Below are positions 50,241 through 60,096 of a stretch of 64,000 nt of DNA, piece after piece. The position numbers and the translations under genes are program-made. The first letter of the stretch is position 1; each line of letters begins with the position of its first letter. Source of the stretch: Pantoea stewartii subsp. stewartii (lineage in GTDB: Bacteria; Pseudomonadota; Gammaproteobacteria; Enterobacterales; Enterobacteriaceae). The notes under the pieces were generated by a model. It was given only the letters and a program-made list of their open reading frames with translations, had not been told where the DNA came from and did no database searches. Where the stretch lies: NCBI RefSeq assembly GCF_008801695.1, contig NZ_VZPF01000018.1, positions 1 to 64,000 on the forward strand. The letters are read 5' to 3'.

Positions 50241-50987
50241 TTAAATGGCTAAATCAGGTATATCGCTCAATATCGTTTGCGCGCCACTGTGTAAATATTT
50301 ACGGGCGACAGCAGGGTCATTAATTGTGGCAATCGCAAACTCAATACCGGAATCGGCCAGGCGTTTCAGGTCGTCATCCGTCGCAAAGTCCGCCAGGAAG
50401 TGCAGGATCTGACAGCCGGTTCTGGCCAGTAATGCCACAGGATCGCTGGGAGGAACGCACACGGCCAGTCCACGCGGGACGTCAGGCATGATCCTTTCCG
50501 CAACCTTCAGCGAGAGCTCAGAAAAGCTGCTGATAAAGAGCTTCTTTTCATCCGCAGGCCACAGCGATTTCAGCTGCGTAATGGCAATTTCCGCGGTTTC
50601 AATTTCCTGACCAGACGTTGGTTTGATCTCCAACTGAAGGCCAATACCTTTATCCAGCACAAATCCCACGGTTTCAGCCAGTGTAGGGACTTTAACGCCT
50701 TTGAACAGGTGGCCATAACAGACGCCCGCATCCAGCGACCGGATTTGGTCCAGGGTTAAATTGGCAACATAGCCGGTGCCATTTGTTGTCCGATCCACCG
50801 CATCATCGTGAATGATGACCGGGTGCCTGTCTTTGGTCAGTTTGACATCCACCTCTATCCACGTCGCGCCATGCTCAACGGCCGCCTGAAAAGAAGGCAG
50901 TGTGTTTTCTGGTGCCAGCAGAGGCGCACCACGATGTGCAATCAGGCGGGAATTCACTACGCGTACAGGGTGTTTTTTTGTCGGCAT
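50241..50987 (-). CDS. Glycerophosphodiester phosphodiesterase (UgpQ-like)
   Basis: 248 residues, cytoplasmic, about the length of UgpQ (247). GDPD motifs: LIAHRGAPLLAPENTLPSF with the catalytic His, EVDVKLTKDRHPVIIHDD with metal-binding Glu/Asp and the second His, and LQLEIKPT. It cleaves glycerophosphodiesters to an alcohol and glycerol-3-phosphate, or a sugar phosphodiester by analogy. The ATG at 50987 follows AAGG and lies 37 bp after the binding-protein gene, so it is the last gene of that ABC operon. Confidence 0.87.
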   Translation of the reverse strand: MPTKKHPVRVVNSRLIAHRGAPLLAPENTLPSFQAAVEHGATWIEVDVKLTKDRHPVIIHDDAVDRTTNGTGYVANLTLDQIRSLDAGVCYGHLFKGVKVPTLAETVGFVLDKGIGLQLEIKPTSGQEIETAEIAITQLKSLWPADEKKLFISSFSELSLKVAERIMPDVPRGLAVCVPPSDPVALLARTGCQILHFLADFATDDDLKRLADSGIEFAIATINDPAVARKYLHSGAQTILSDIPDLAI

Positions 50988-51024
50988 GCTCAGCGTTACC
51001 TTCTGTTGTCGGGTTAGCACAGGC

Positions 51025-52310
51025 TTACTTAAGTAAGACCTGGTTAGAAAATTCGGTTCTGACTTCGTCGCCCAGCGGTTTAGGCATGAACTGGGTGCCA
51101 TGAACACGTTCTTTGCTGTTGATCAGACCAGCATCGCGATTCACTTCTTTATTTTGTGGCGTAATGCCATAAACCTGTTGAAACAGCCTTTGTGTCGTGG
51201 GCAGCGTCAGCCAGTGGATAAACAGTAATGCTGCCGCTTTGTGCGGCGCATTCTTGGGAATCGCCACCATATTTCCGCCGCCGGGCATGCCAAAATCGGG
51301 GATGTAGAGTCGGATGGTTTTGGGGACTTCGCCGTGGTTTTCTAAGCCCACCAGATAGTCTTCCCAGGCGGGGACCAGCAGAAACTCACCGCTCACCAGT
51401 CGCGTTACGCTGTCGGCGTTAGAGGCGGTAATAATGTAATCAGGACGCAGTTGTTTGAACCAGTTCCAGGCCGGTTGTAAGGCCGTCAGGGGCTTTGTTG
51501 AATAAATGGATTTTATGCTGTGGTACTATGAAAACGGTTGTTTCAGATAACATAAAATCAATGCGTTACATGCTTGCGTATGACGGTGTTCTGTCTGGCA
51601 TCAGCGTTTTCTACCAAAACAGTGAAGACAAAACAGAATGATTACCTATTATTCAACAAAGCCGCCGTCAGGCTTTTTACATCCGCATCGCCTTTGGTGA
51701 AATCAAAGCCAGGCACCAGCGTACGCGTGACAGATTCAATAAACGCCGGACCGGAACCGCCGTTTTCCACGTTAAAGCCAAACTCCTGAGGATGAGTCTG
51801 CAGGAAGGTGGTGAGCTGCGGCAGGGTACGGGGCAACTCGCTTTCTTTCATGCGGCGCGAATCGTAGGCCAGGCCCGTCTGATTGCCCCAAAATGCCACG
51901 CCATAACCTTTACTGTCCGTACCCTCAATGGTGTAGTTCAGGGTTTTGCCTTCCGGCAGCTGCGTATTAATCGGGCCAAAAAACGTTTGCTGAGGCGATA
52001 CCGTACCGAATGCGCCTCCGCCAATCGAAAATACATCAATATCGCCTGTTTCCCGTCCCCGGTCAGCCATGAGTTTATTAATATTGCCTTGCAGCGGACC
52101 TTCAGAGATCGTAACAGCAATACCGTACTGTTTTTCAAACAGGCTGACCTGCTCTTTAAGACGATCCTGGTAATACCATTGGTACCAGGTTAATTTCCCT
52201 TCTTTTTTAGCCTCGTCAACAATGTGTTGCCAGTCCATTTGTGTAATATCCTGAGCCTGAGTACAAAAAGCCCACGCAAGTAATAATAAGGTGGCAGATC
52301 GTCTGAACAT
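51025..52310 (-). pseudogene. ABC importer periplasmic binding protein, split by a MITE
   Basis: The 5' part (52,310-51,664) encodes a signal peptide (FRRSATLLLLAWAFCTQA) and an extracellular solute-binding protein of the Fe3+/polyamine/phosphosugar type (WQHIVDEAKKEGKLTWYQWY at the start of the mature chain). It reads into the insertion and stops at 51,642. The 3' part (from 51,481 down to 51,025) continues LQPAWNWFKQLRPDY through FGMPGGGNMVAIPKNAP to the end. Removing the 173-bp insertion and one 9-bp copy rejoins LTA to LQPAW in frame. Without it the importer lacks its receptor. Confidence 0.9.
51491..51663. mobile_element. 173-bp MITE with IS903-like ends
   Basis: Ends are the perfect 15-bp inverted repeat GGCTTTGTTGAATAA / TTATTCAACAAAGCC, the same as the tips of IS903 (IS5 family). 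It is flanked by the 9-bp duplication GCCGTCAGG at 51,482-51,490 and 51,664-51,672, the IS903 duplication length. The interior codes for no transposase, so it must have been moved in trans. Confidence 0.93.
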
Positions 52311-52341
52311 GATTTTCCCCAGTTAAGCGAGTTAATAACCG

Positions 52342-53181
52342 TCAGCCTTTTCCAGCAAAAGCGGCGACGGGATTCTTTGTCAGTAATTTTTCAGCTATCA
52401 GCATTAAAATGACATTCGGCACGACCAGCATTAAAGAAATAACAGCGGCATTAGGTCTGATAAAGTTGTAACCCAGATAAGAATAAAGAATGGTCGGTAC
52501 GGTAATAAAATCCGGCGAGCCGACAATAAAGCTAATGGCGAACTCTTCGATGGATAACGTAAAGACAATAATTAAGGCCGCAAATATGCCGGGTCTGATA
52601 GTTGGCAGGCAGGCAACTAAAAAACGATTTACTACAGACGCGCCCATATCGCGGGCGGCATCCAGGGTGTCCTGACGTATTTGAGAAAAGGAAAGGGTCA
52701 GAATCCTCACGGCATAGGGCATTAAGATGATGGTATGTCCCAGTAAAATGCCGACAAACCGACTGTGGATGCCCACCACGTTCAACAGCATGGAAAAAAA
52801 CAGCGCAATCACAAAGCCGGGCACAATGAGCGGAAGCAAAATCGCATTCTGTAGCAGGGATTTACCCGTAAACGACATCCGGCCAAACGCCCAGGCCGCT
52901 GGCAGGGCCAGTAGCAACGTGAGCACAGAGACGGTTGCCGCCAGTAAATAGCTGTTCTTCAGCGCCTGCGGCAGGGCCGTGGTCGTCCAGACTTCGACCC
53001 AGCGGCCCAGGGAAAGCACGGGCGGCAGGGCATCCGGCCAGGCCCAGGGATGTGTTTTATCCACCAAGGACCACAGCACGGTCAGAATAAAGGGGATCAC
53101 CAGCCACAACATGAACAGTGCGGTAATCAGGATCATCATCATGATACGCAGGGGCGACATGCTTTTTCTGGCTCTCATCAT
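52342..53181 (-). CDS. ABC importer permease (second)
   Basis: 279 residues, about six membrane helices. The EAA loop that contacts the ATPase is DAARDMGASVVNRFLVACLPTIRPG. It belongs to the PotC/FbpB-like inner-membrane permeases and pairs with the other permease. The start overlaps the upstream permease stop by 4 bp (ATGA). The broken binding-protein gene follows after 31 bp. Confidence 0.87.
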   Translation of the reverse strand: MMRARKSMSPLRIMMMILITALFMLWLVIPFILTVLWSLVDKTHPWAWPDALPPVLSLGRWVEVWTTTALPQALKNSYLLAATVSVLTLLLALPAAWAFGRMSFTGKSLLQNAILLPLIVPGFVIALFFSMLLNVVGIHSRFVGILLGHTIILMPYAVRILTLSFSQIRQDTLDAARDMGASVVNRFLVACLPTIRPGIFAALIIVFTLSIEEFAISFIVGSPDFITVPTILYSYLGYNFIRPNAAVISLMLVVPNVILMLIAEKLLTKNPVAAFAGKG

Positions 53182-54044
53182 TTATGTTCTCCCACTTTTT
53201 GCAGCCACTTCGCCAAACCGGCCAGCACCACCGCACCGACAAACGCCGCCAGCATTAATATCACCGCCACCACGGCCGCAAGGTTCCAGCCCTGGGCGCT
53301 GATTTCCGGAAAGCGCAGCATGTATTGCGACAGGGAGAAAACGCTGGTGGGTCCAGCCACGACCTGGAATGAAAAGTCGCCCAATGCGCCAATGAAGATC
53401 AGGATCAGCGAGACCTGAACGGCTTTGATGGATAAGGGCAGAATGATCTGTAAAAGGCGGGCGGTTTTGCCTGCGCCCAGATCGCGGGCCGCATCAACGA
53501 TTTCGTCCCCGATAGCGCGCAGGCTGCCGGTGATGATCAACAGGGCATAGGGAAGCTGTTTCCAGACCTGCAGGATAATGACACCAATGCCCCAGCGATC
53601 ATTCTGCATACGAATGGGTTGCGAGATGATGCCCAGTTTGAGCAGGCCGAGGTTAATAAAGCCCTGCCAGGAAATCAGATTGATGAACAGCAGGGCGGCG
53701 ACCAGCCCGTGTACCATCAACGGGGCTTTCAGTAAGCCGCTCATCAGCACAGAGCCGGGAAAGGGCTTTCTCAGCCACAGCGCCAGCGGCAGGGCCAGCG
53801 CCACAGACAGGACGGCACTGACCACGCCAATTTTCAGGGAATAGCCGGTGGCGCGCCACAGCTGACTGTCGTTCAGGATGGTTTCCCAGTACTGCAGCGT
53901 AAAATGCGCAGGCGCGCCAAAGTTGAACAGTCCGACAGATTGCGCGATGGCCATAACGACAATCAGAATCAGGGTGAGCACGACGGGAGCGACCGCAGGC
54001 AGCACCAGTAACCAGGCGACTATGTTTCGGTTGTGCACTTTCAT
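53178..54044 (-). CDS. ABC importer permease (first)
   Basis: 288 residues, about six membrane helices, with the EAA loop VDAARDLGAGKTARLLQIILPLSIK. It forms the heterodimeric membrane channel with the next permease. The ATG overlaps the ATPase stop by 4 bp, so ATPase, permease, permease are translationally coupled. Confidence 0.87.
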   Translation of the reverse strand: MKVHNRNIVAWLLVLPAVAPVVLTLILIVVMAIAQSVGLFNFGAPAHFTLQYWETILNDSQLWRATGYSLKIGVVSAVLSVALALPLALWLRKPFPGSVLMSGLLKAPLMVHGLVAALLFINLISWQGFINLGLLKLGIISQPIRMQNDRWGIGVIILQVWKQLPYALLIITGSLRAIGDEIVDAARDLGAGKTARLLQIILPLSIKAVQVSLILIFIGALGDFSFQVVAGPTSVFSLSQYMLRFPEISAQGWNLAAVVAVILMLAAFVGAVVLAGLAKWLQKVGEHK

Positions 54045-55141
54045 GACCAGCTTTCCTGCAAAAAGCGAATCCTGTCAGGCGCGATGGAAAAATTAACGCT
54101 ATCTCCTTCCCGAATGTGATTTTTACCGACTAACTGAATATGCCACTGGTATTCCGGCTCTTCATGGTCCTTTGGGTGAACCTGTAGCTCGGACAGGTTG
54201 CCCAGAAAGCTCACGGCACCTATTTCGAAAGCACGGGTATTCATACCGGTTTCCTGTTCGCTCAGCAGAGCGTCTTCCGGACGCCAGAAGGTGTATACCT
54301 TGTCGGAAAGGGGCGGAACAGGACTGTGAATGTTCATTTCACCCAGCACGCAGGAAACACGATACATTCCGGTGTGACTGTCACCGTCAATGACATGCGC
54401 TTTCATCACATTCGCCTGGCCAACAAAGCCCGCAACAAACCGGTTAACCGGCGAGTAATAAATATCTTCAGGGGTGCCGGTTTGCTCAATGCGTCCGGCG
54501 TTCATAACCACGACGACGTCAGACATGGACAGGGCTTCTGCACGGTCATGGGTCACATAGATAGCGGTAAACCCGTGTGAACGCTGCAGCTGGCGGATTT
54601 CGAGGCGGACTCTGTCGCGTAATGTGGCGTCGAGATTCGACAGCGGTTCGTCGAACAACACGATTTCGGGCCGCACAGCCAGCGCTCTGGCCAGCGCGAC
54701 ACGCTGCTGCTGACCGCCCGATAACTGCGCAGGCAGCTTCGGTAAGTGGGCGTTTAACGAGACCTGAGAGGCGGTTTGCGTGACGCGATCCTGTCTCTCC
54801 GCTTTGGCCATTTTCCTCTGCTTCAGCCCAAACCCAATGTTTTCGGCCACAGACAGGTGAGGGAACAGCGCATAGGACTGAAAGCACATGGCCGTATCGC
54901 GGTGCTCAGGTTTAACCTGATGCATGTCCTGCTGGTGAATCAGGACTTCCCCGCTGTCCAGGCTGTAAAAGCCCGCAATCACTTTGAGCAGCGTGGTTTT
55001 GCCACATCCAGACGGACCCAGCAGGGAAACGAACTGTCCTTTTTCGGCCTTCAGTGAAATGCCGTCCAGCGCGACAAAGTCGTCGAATCTGAGCATGGCA
55101 TTATTGATTTCAAGCGTATTCACGTATGGCTGCCCCGTCAT
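54041..55141 (-). CDS. ABC importer ATPase
   Basis: 366 residues. Walker A LLGPSGCGKTTLL near 42, signature QLSGGQQQRVALARALA, Walker B IVLFDEPLSNLD, and His in YVTHDRAEALS. The C-terminal TOBE-type domain (about 250-366) is that of the PotA/FbpC/UgpC group. It is the first gene of the operon; upstream is a 10-bp inverted repeat that may bind the regulator. Confidence 0.9.
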   Translation of the reverse strand: MTGQPYVNTLEINNAMLRFDDFVALDGISLKAEKGQFVSLLGPSGCGKTTLLKVIAGFYSLDSGEVLIHQQDMHQVKPEHRDTAMCFQSYALFPHLSVAENIGFGLKQRKMAKAERQDRVTQTASQVSLNAHLPKLPAQLSGGQQQRVALARALAVRPEIVLFDEPLSNLDATLRDRVRLEIRQLQRSHGFTAIYVTHDRAEALSMSDVVVVMNAGRIEQTGTPEDIYYSPVNRFVAGFVGQANVMKAHVIDGDSHTGMYRVSCVLGEMNIHSPVPPLSDKVYTFWRPEDALLSEQETGMNTRAFEIGAVSFLGNLSELQVHPKDHEEPEYQWHIQLVGKNHIREGDSVNFSIAPDRIRFLQESWS

Positions 55142-55254
55142 TGAAGAAATGTGTGCATCTTAATTAATGCGATGCGCATAATAATTTGATGCGGCGAAAT
55201 TAGGCAATTTCAGGCAGGTTAAGAATTTATTAATTTTATAAAACCCATATTTAA

Positions 55255-55311
55255 CATGATAATAATGAGTTGCTTTGATTTCGTACATTTACTCTGATAA
55301 CTATTATCATG
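55255..55311. promoter_or_regulatory. Inverted repeat upstream of the ABC operon, candidate ROK operator
   Basis: CATGATAATA at 55,255-55,264 and its exact complement TATTATCATG at 55,302-55,311, spaced by 37 bp in AT-rich DNA, 114 bp before the ATPase start. Operators of NagC/Mlc-type ROK proteins are AT-rich inverted sites, and a ROK gene lies nearby. Confidence 0.45.
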
Positions 55312-55354
55312 CATAGTGAATAATATTGAAGGCAGAACGTTTGTCGGTCATATG

Positions 55355-55393
55355 AAGAAAAAAGCGGGGAGGACAGCGCCGAAACGCTGTCCT
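55355..55393 (-). terminator. Terminator of the phosphatase gene
   Basis: A 9-bp stem AGGACAGCG/CGCTGTCCT with a 6-base loop, followed on the minus strand by CCCCGCTTTTTTC. It separates the phosphatase gene from the ABC operon promoter. Confidence 0.75.
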
Positions 55394-55431
55394 GAAAAGA
55401 CGGCAGGAAGAGAGCGCGGACTGACGGATAT

Positions 55432-56221
55432 TCAGGCGGGGGTAAAGCGGGGGTGCGGAATAAACTGGGCGGAAAGGCGATTGAGTGCCGCGGTGCCAAC
55501 ACTCACATGTGTTGAACTTTTTTCCTGGCTCCCGGCCAGATGAGCATCAAGCCCTGCGGCTTTGCATAGGGCATAGCCCGCGGAAACATCCCACATACTG
55601 CTGAAGCACTCCTGATAGCCATCGACATAGCCCAGCACACTAAAGCTTAAACCGATGGTGGCACAGCGGTAGCGCACCACATTCCAGCCAGTATCCCGGT
55701 ACGCTTTTTCAATGCAGAGCTGGTGGGTGAAGCCCCATGAAGGACTGTCGCCAATGGCAACGGTTTTGAGTCCCTGGGCGATTTCGGGTCGCGTAAAAGG
55801 CTGGCCGTTAAAATAAATGCCGGCCTTCCTTGCCCCCGCTCAGCATGATGTTTAACACCGGATGAACAATCACCCCGATGACCGGTTCGCCGTCGATGAC
55901 ATAACCGACAGAAATGCCCCATAACGACGAGCCACGGAGAAAGTTACTGGTGCCATCAATCGGATCGACCGACCAGTAACGGTCACTGAGTTCGCCGCCT
56001 TGCTCTTCGCCAACGACGCGTTCATTGGGGAAATATTGCGCCAGACGTTGACGAATCAGCTTCTCAACCTCCTGATCTGCTTCACTGAACACATCCTGGG
56101 GCCTTTTTTCGCAGATTTCTAATTCACTGAGCTGCCTGAAATAATCCAGCGCCAGCTGTGATGCCTCTTGAGCAATACGTTCAATCACCTTTACGCGCGT
56201 ATCCATTCTTAATCCGTTCAT
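55432..56221 (-). pseudogene. Inositol-monophosphatase-family phosphatase, frameshifted
   Basis: The 5' part (56,221-55,808) has the family's metal site: Glu in VVGEEQGG and the DPIDGTSNFLRG motif. After LSGGKEGR it leaves frame and ends at TAA. The remainder (IYFNGQPFTRPEIAQ, IGDSPSWGF, RYRCATIGLSF, MWDVSAGYALCKAAG) is intact in another frame down to 55432. One extra base in GCCGGCC at 55,819-55,825 accounts for the shift. The C-terminal part carries the last metal-binding Asp (WDVSAG), so the product should be dead. The true start may be the ATG at 56206. Confidence 0.87.
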
Positions 56222-56497
56222 TTTGTGAAAGGTCCTGAGCTCGTTCGTTTACCTTGTGCTGCACAATGACTCAGCAACGGGAAACGCTGATTTAATATAA
56301 TGCTTTACGCATGAAATTAGAGTGTCGGCCTGTTTTGTGTCAGTATTATGATGATTTGGTGATGCGATTTTTTTTAGGAATATCGTCCTGAATCAGCATG
56401 TTCACACAGCACGTAAAGGTCAGGCGCATGACTATTCGGAATGCATAAAAGCGTGCTAGGGTGTAACAGAACCTGTCATTAAAACGGTGAGGATAAC

Positions 56498-57631
56498 GTG
56501 GTGGTTCATGGATATTCAGGTCGTGATGAAGTCGAACTTAATCGCAGTGAAAAACTTATTCTTGAGCTTGTTCGCCGCAATCATGGCATTTCCCGCTCCT
56601 CGCTGGTTTCACAAACGATTCTGAATCAGTCATCGGTTCACCGTATTGTTGATACACTGACCGAAAACGGTTTTCTCAGCCTGGGGGAATCACCCTCACA
56701 GGGAAGGGGTAAGCCCAGCCCGTCGTTATCCCTGAATCCGGACGCACGTTACAGTTACGGTATTTCCATTAACTCTGACAGCGTGGCGGCAAGCCTGATT
56801 AATTTCCGCGGCGATATTATCGAATACTGCGTGCTGGACACGCTGCCCGGCAATCCTGCCCGAACGCTGCTGGATCTCAAACGCCATTATCTGGATACCT
56901 TAAAACATATTGGTATTTCGTCAGAAAAAGTGTGTGGCGTCGGATACAGCATGGCGGGCTTTCTGTATGACTCCCGGAAATATTTTAATCCGCCAGAACC
57001 GCTGAAAAACTGGATGGGCATTGATCTGCGCCGTGAAATTATGACGCTGTTTGACCGGCCCGTCTGGATTGAAAATAACGCCACGACGGCCGCGCATGCA
57101 GAAGCTTTTTTGGGCGCGGGCCTGCACTACGAGACCTTCGGCTACCTCTCTTTTAATTACGGCTTTGGTGGCGGCATTGTCATTAACGGCAAACCGTTTC
57201 AGGGCGCTTTTGGCAATGCGGGCGAGATCAGCCGGATTTTTTCGTCGGAAGAGGGCAAACTGCGTCCTGCGCTGGGGATCTTAATTGATCGACTGCGCAA
57301 CGGCGGTATTGAAATTCACAACATTCGCGATCTGAATAATAAATTCGATCCGGACTGGCCCATTGCCCGGCAATGGGTCAACGAAGTCACGCCCAATTTA
57401 CATCGGGCCATGGATGCCCTGAATGCCGTTATCGATCCCGGTGCCATTATTTTAGGCGGCGAATTGCCCCGTAAGCTGGGCGAAATGTTTTTAGCCATGC
57501 CCCGGGTCAGTTCGGGCAAACGCTGGAATATTTCGGCGGAGTATCCGGATATTCTGCTGAGCACTATTGAGGGCGACAGCTCGGCACTCGGTGCGGCGTT
57601 GACGCCGCTGCGGGAGACCTATTTCAACTGA
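56498..57631 (+). CDS. ROK-family transcriptional regulator (NagC/Mlc type)
   Basis: 377 residues. A winged helix (about 15-70: KLILELVRRNHGISRSSLV, then NQSSVHRIVDTL) precedes a ROK sugar-kinase-like domain (GVGYSMAGFL, WIENNATTAAHAEAFLGAG, FGGGIVINGKPFQGAFGNAGE). The zinc-binding cysteine motif usual after GE is not evident. GTG 56498 follows GTGAGGATAA. It is divergent from the phosphatase gene and is the likely controller of the phosphodiester cluster. Confidence 0.87.
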   Translation: MVVHGYSGRDEVELNRSEKLILELVRRNHGISRSSLVSQTILNQSSVHRIVDTLTENGFLSLGESPSQGRGKPSPSLSLNPDARYSYGISINSDSVAASLINFRGDIIEYCVLDTLPGNPARTLLDLKRHYLDTLKHIGISSEKVCGVGYSMAGFLYDSRKYFNPPEPLKNWMGIDLRREIMTLFDRPVWIENNATTAAHAEAFLGAGLHYETFGYLSFNYGFGGGIVINGKPFQGAFGNAGEISRIFSSEEGKLRPALGILIDRLRNGGIEIHNIRDLNNKFDPDWPIARQWVNEVTPNLHRAMDALNAVIDPGAIILGGELPRKLGEMFLAMPRVSSGKRWNISAEYPDILLSTIEGDSSALGAALTPLRETYFN

Positions 57632-57636
57632 TAAAT

Positions 57637-57697
57637 CGCTCACTGGCGCGAAGGCCAGCGAGCGGTGGTCTCTCTGCTGTCTGTCGGCAGCAGAGAG
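57637..57697. terminator. Two hairpins between the convergent ROK and gor genes
   Basis: First, an 11-bp stem with one mismatch (CGCTCACTGGC region, 57,637-57,664); second, a perfect 10-bp stem CTCTCTGCTG/CAGCAGAGAG (57,670-57,697). Neither has a T-tract. Confidence 0.5.
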
Positions 57698-57704
57698 GAA
57701 CGGG

Positions 57705-59057
57705 TTAGCGCATGGTGACAAACTCTTCCGCCGCCGTCGGGTGAATCGCCACGGTATTATCAAAGTCTTTTTTGGTCGCGCCCATTTTTAACGCAACCGC
57801 AAAGCCCTGCAGCATTTCGTCCATACCACTGCCAATGCCATGAATGCCGACGATTTTTTCCTCCGGACCGACGCAGACGAGTTTCATGCGGCACGGCTGG
57901 CGATGCTGCGTGACGGCGGTGTACATCGCGGTAAAGGCGGACTTGTAGACTTTCACCTGATCATCACCGTACTGTTCGCGCGCCTGCGGCTCTGTCAGGC
58001 CCACCGTGCCGATGGGGGGATGGCTGAACACCACAGTCGGGATATTGCGGTAGTCCAGATGCTCATCCGGTTTGTTATTGAACAAACGCTCTGACAGGCG
58101 ACGGCCCGCCGCGACGGCGACCGGCGTCAGTTCAACGGCACCGGTGTTATCGCCGACGGCATAAACGCCAGGCACGTTGGTGTTCTGGAATTTATCGACC
58201 TTGATGTAGCCTTTCTCGTCCAGCGCCACACCCGCTGCCTGAATATTCAGACCGTCGGTTTCAGGAACGCGTCCAATCGCCCAGACCAGGCAATCAACCG
58301 TGTATTCACTGCCGTCTTCCAGCTGCAGCGTCAGGCTGCCATCGGCATTTTTTACTACCGCTTTTGGCGTCGCCTGCGTATGCAGCGTTGGGCCTTCCGC
58401 ATTCATCACCTCAACCAGCGTATCCGTAATTAGCGGATCAAAATTGCGTAGTGGCGCATGTTTGCGAACAAACAGATGGGTTTCTGAACCTAATGCGTTT
58501 ACCACGCCCGCCAGCTCAACGGCGATATAGCCCGCGCCGACCACGGCGGTACGTTTTGGCAGGGCATCCAGCTCAAAGAAGCCGTCAGAATCAATCCCGT
58601 ATTCCGCGCCGGGAATGTCGGGATGACTCGGGCGTCCGCCCGTAGCAATCAAAATATGATCGGCGGTGATCGTTTCGCCATTCACCTCAACGGTATGGGC
58701 ATCAATAAAACGGGCAAAACCGTGGATCACATCGACCTTATTTTTCCCCAGAACATTGTCGTATGATTGGTGAATACGATCGATATAGGCGCTACGGTTT
58801 TTCACCAGCGTGGCCCAGTCAAAGCGATTAACGGTGGTATCAAAACCATAATCCGGCCCGTAAAGATGAATGGCCTCGGCAATTTGTGCGGCGTGCCACA
58901 TTACTTTTTTCGGCACGCAGCCGACGTTGACACAGGTTCCGCCCAGCGCTTTGGCTTCAATCAGGGCGCACGTCTGGCCATAGCTTGCTGCACGGTTAAT
59001 TGAAGCGATACCGCCGCTGCCGCCGCCGATGGCGAGATAGTCATAATGTCGGGTCAT
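57705..59057 (-). CDS. gor: Glutathione reductase
   Basis: 450 residues, same length as E. coli Gor. It reduces glutathione disulfide with NADPH and FAD. The FAD motif is [15 protein letters not shown], the redox disulfide is [13 protein letters not shown], the NADP motif is [14 protein letters not shown], and the C-terminal catalytic His is in [12 protein letters not shown]. In E. coli gor is next to rlmJ; here rbn and a CPBP gene lie between them. Confidence 0.96.
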   Translation of the reverse strand: MTRHYDYLAIGGGSGGIASINRAASYGQTCALIEAKALGGTCVNVGCVPKKVMWHAAQIAEAIHLYGPDYGFDTTVNRFDWATLVKNRSAYIDRIHQSYDNVLGKNKVDVIHGFARFIDAHTVEVNGETITADHILIATGGRPSHPDIPGAEYGIDSDGFFELDALPKRTAVVGAGYIAVELAGVVNALGSETHLFVRKHAPLRNFDPLITDTLVEVMNAEGPTLHTQATPKAVVKNADGSLTLQLEDGSEYTVDCLVWAIGRVPETDGLNIQAAGVALDEKGYIKVDKFQNTNVPGVYAVGDNTGAVELTPVAVAAGRRLSERLFNNKPDEHLDYRNIPTVVFSHPPIGTVGLTEPQAREQYGDDQVKVYKSAFTAMYTAVTQHRQPCRMKLVCVGPEEKIVGIHGIGSGMDEMLQGFAVALKMGATKKDFDNTVAIHPTAAEEFVTMR

Positions 59058-59181
59058 GGAAGTCTCATCCGGTTACTGGGAAAGTGATAGAGAGTGTAAC
59101 GCCGCAGAGTACGGCGTCGCAAAAATTGCGCCTATGATTGTAACAGGCCTTATCGTTTCATTATTTACAGGGAAGCATAGC

Positions 59182-60093
59182 ATGTACCTGACTTTTCTTG
59201 GCACCGGCGGGGGCGCGCCGAGTCTGCAACGCAATGTCACTGCCATCGCGTTTACCCGCGACAAAAGCGGCGCCACCTGGCTGTTTGACTGCGGTGAGGG
59301 CACGCAACTCCAGTTTATGCGCTCAGACCTGAAGCCTGGCAAACTCGATAAAATCTTTATCACCCATCTTCATGGCGACCATATTTTTGGGCTGCCGGGC
59401 CTGCTTACCAGTCGCTCGATGGCGGGGTTAACCACGCCAATGACGGTTTACGGTCCAGCAGGGTTGAAAGCCTTCGTTGAAACGGCACTGTCGCTGTCCA
59501 GCTCGTATACCGATTACCCGCTGGAGATCGTCGAGATCGCCGCGGGTGAGGTACTGGATGATGGCGAATTTCGCGTGACCGCCTGGCCGATGAATCACAC
59601 CATTGCCTGCTTTGGCTATCGCATTGAGCAGCATGACAAACCCGGTTTTCTGGATGCGCCTCGCCTGAAAGCAGAGGGTGTACCGCGCGGACCCTGGTAT
59701 CAGCAGTTAAAGCAGGGCGACACGATTACGCTGGAAGACGGGCGTACCGTTAACGGCGCTGAGTATCTTGGGCCGCCAGTGAAAGGCAAAACGTTGGCCA
59801 TTTTTGGTGATACTGCGCCCACTGACGTCGCGTTACAGTTGGCGGCGGGCGTTGATGTGATGGTGCATGAAACCACGCTGGAAGAGGCGCTGGCTGAAAA
59901 AGCCAACGGGCGCGGTCACTCTACCACCTTACAGGCTGCAACGGTGGCAAAGCAGGCCGGAGCAAAGCGCCTGATTGCCACCCATTTTAGTTCGCGTTAC
60001 CTCGCCCGGGACATGGCGCGCCTGCTGGCAGAATGCCAGCGCATTTTCCCTGACACTGAGATGGCGCACGACCTGGCGGTCTTCACGCTGTAG
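59182..60093 (+). CDS. rbn: Ribonuclease BN/Z
   Basis: 303 residues, metallo-beta-lactamase fold. The zinc motif is [16 protein letters not shown], with later ligands in [20 protein letters not shown] and ATHFSSRY. It trims tRNA 3' ends. The start at 59182 follows CAGGGAAGC and gives [13 protein letters not shown]; the ORF opens 42 codons earlier in the gor promoter region, without likeness. Confidence 0.93.
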   Translation: MYLTFLGTGGGAPSLQRNVTAIAFTRDKSGATWLFDCGEGTQLQFMRSDLKPGKLDKIFITHLHGDHIFGLPGLLTSRSMAGLTTPMTVYGPAGLKAFVETALSLSSSYTDYPLEIVEIAAGEVLDDGEFRVTAWPMNHTIACFGYRIEQHDKPGFLDAPRLKAEGVPRGPWYQQLKQGDTITLEDGRTVNGAEYLGPPVKGKTLAIFGDTAPTDVALQLAAGVDVMVHETTLEEALAEKANGRGHSTTLQAATVAKQAGAKRLIATHFSSRYLARDMARLLAECQRIFPDTEMAHDLAVFTL

Positions 60094-60096
60094 GGA

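Noticed and set aside
51574-51789. ORF starting inside the MITE
   Set aside because: It runs antisense into the binding-protein gene and has no transposase features.
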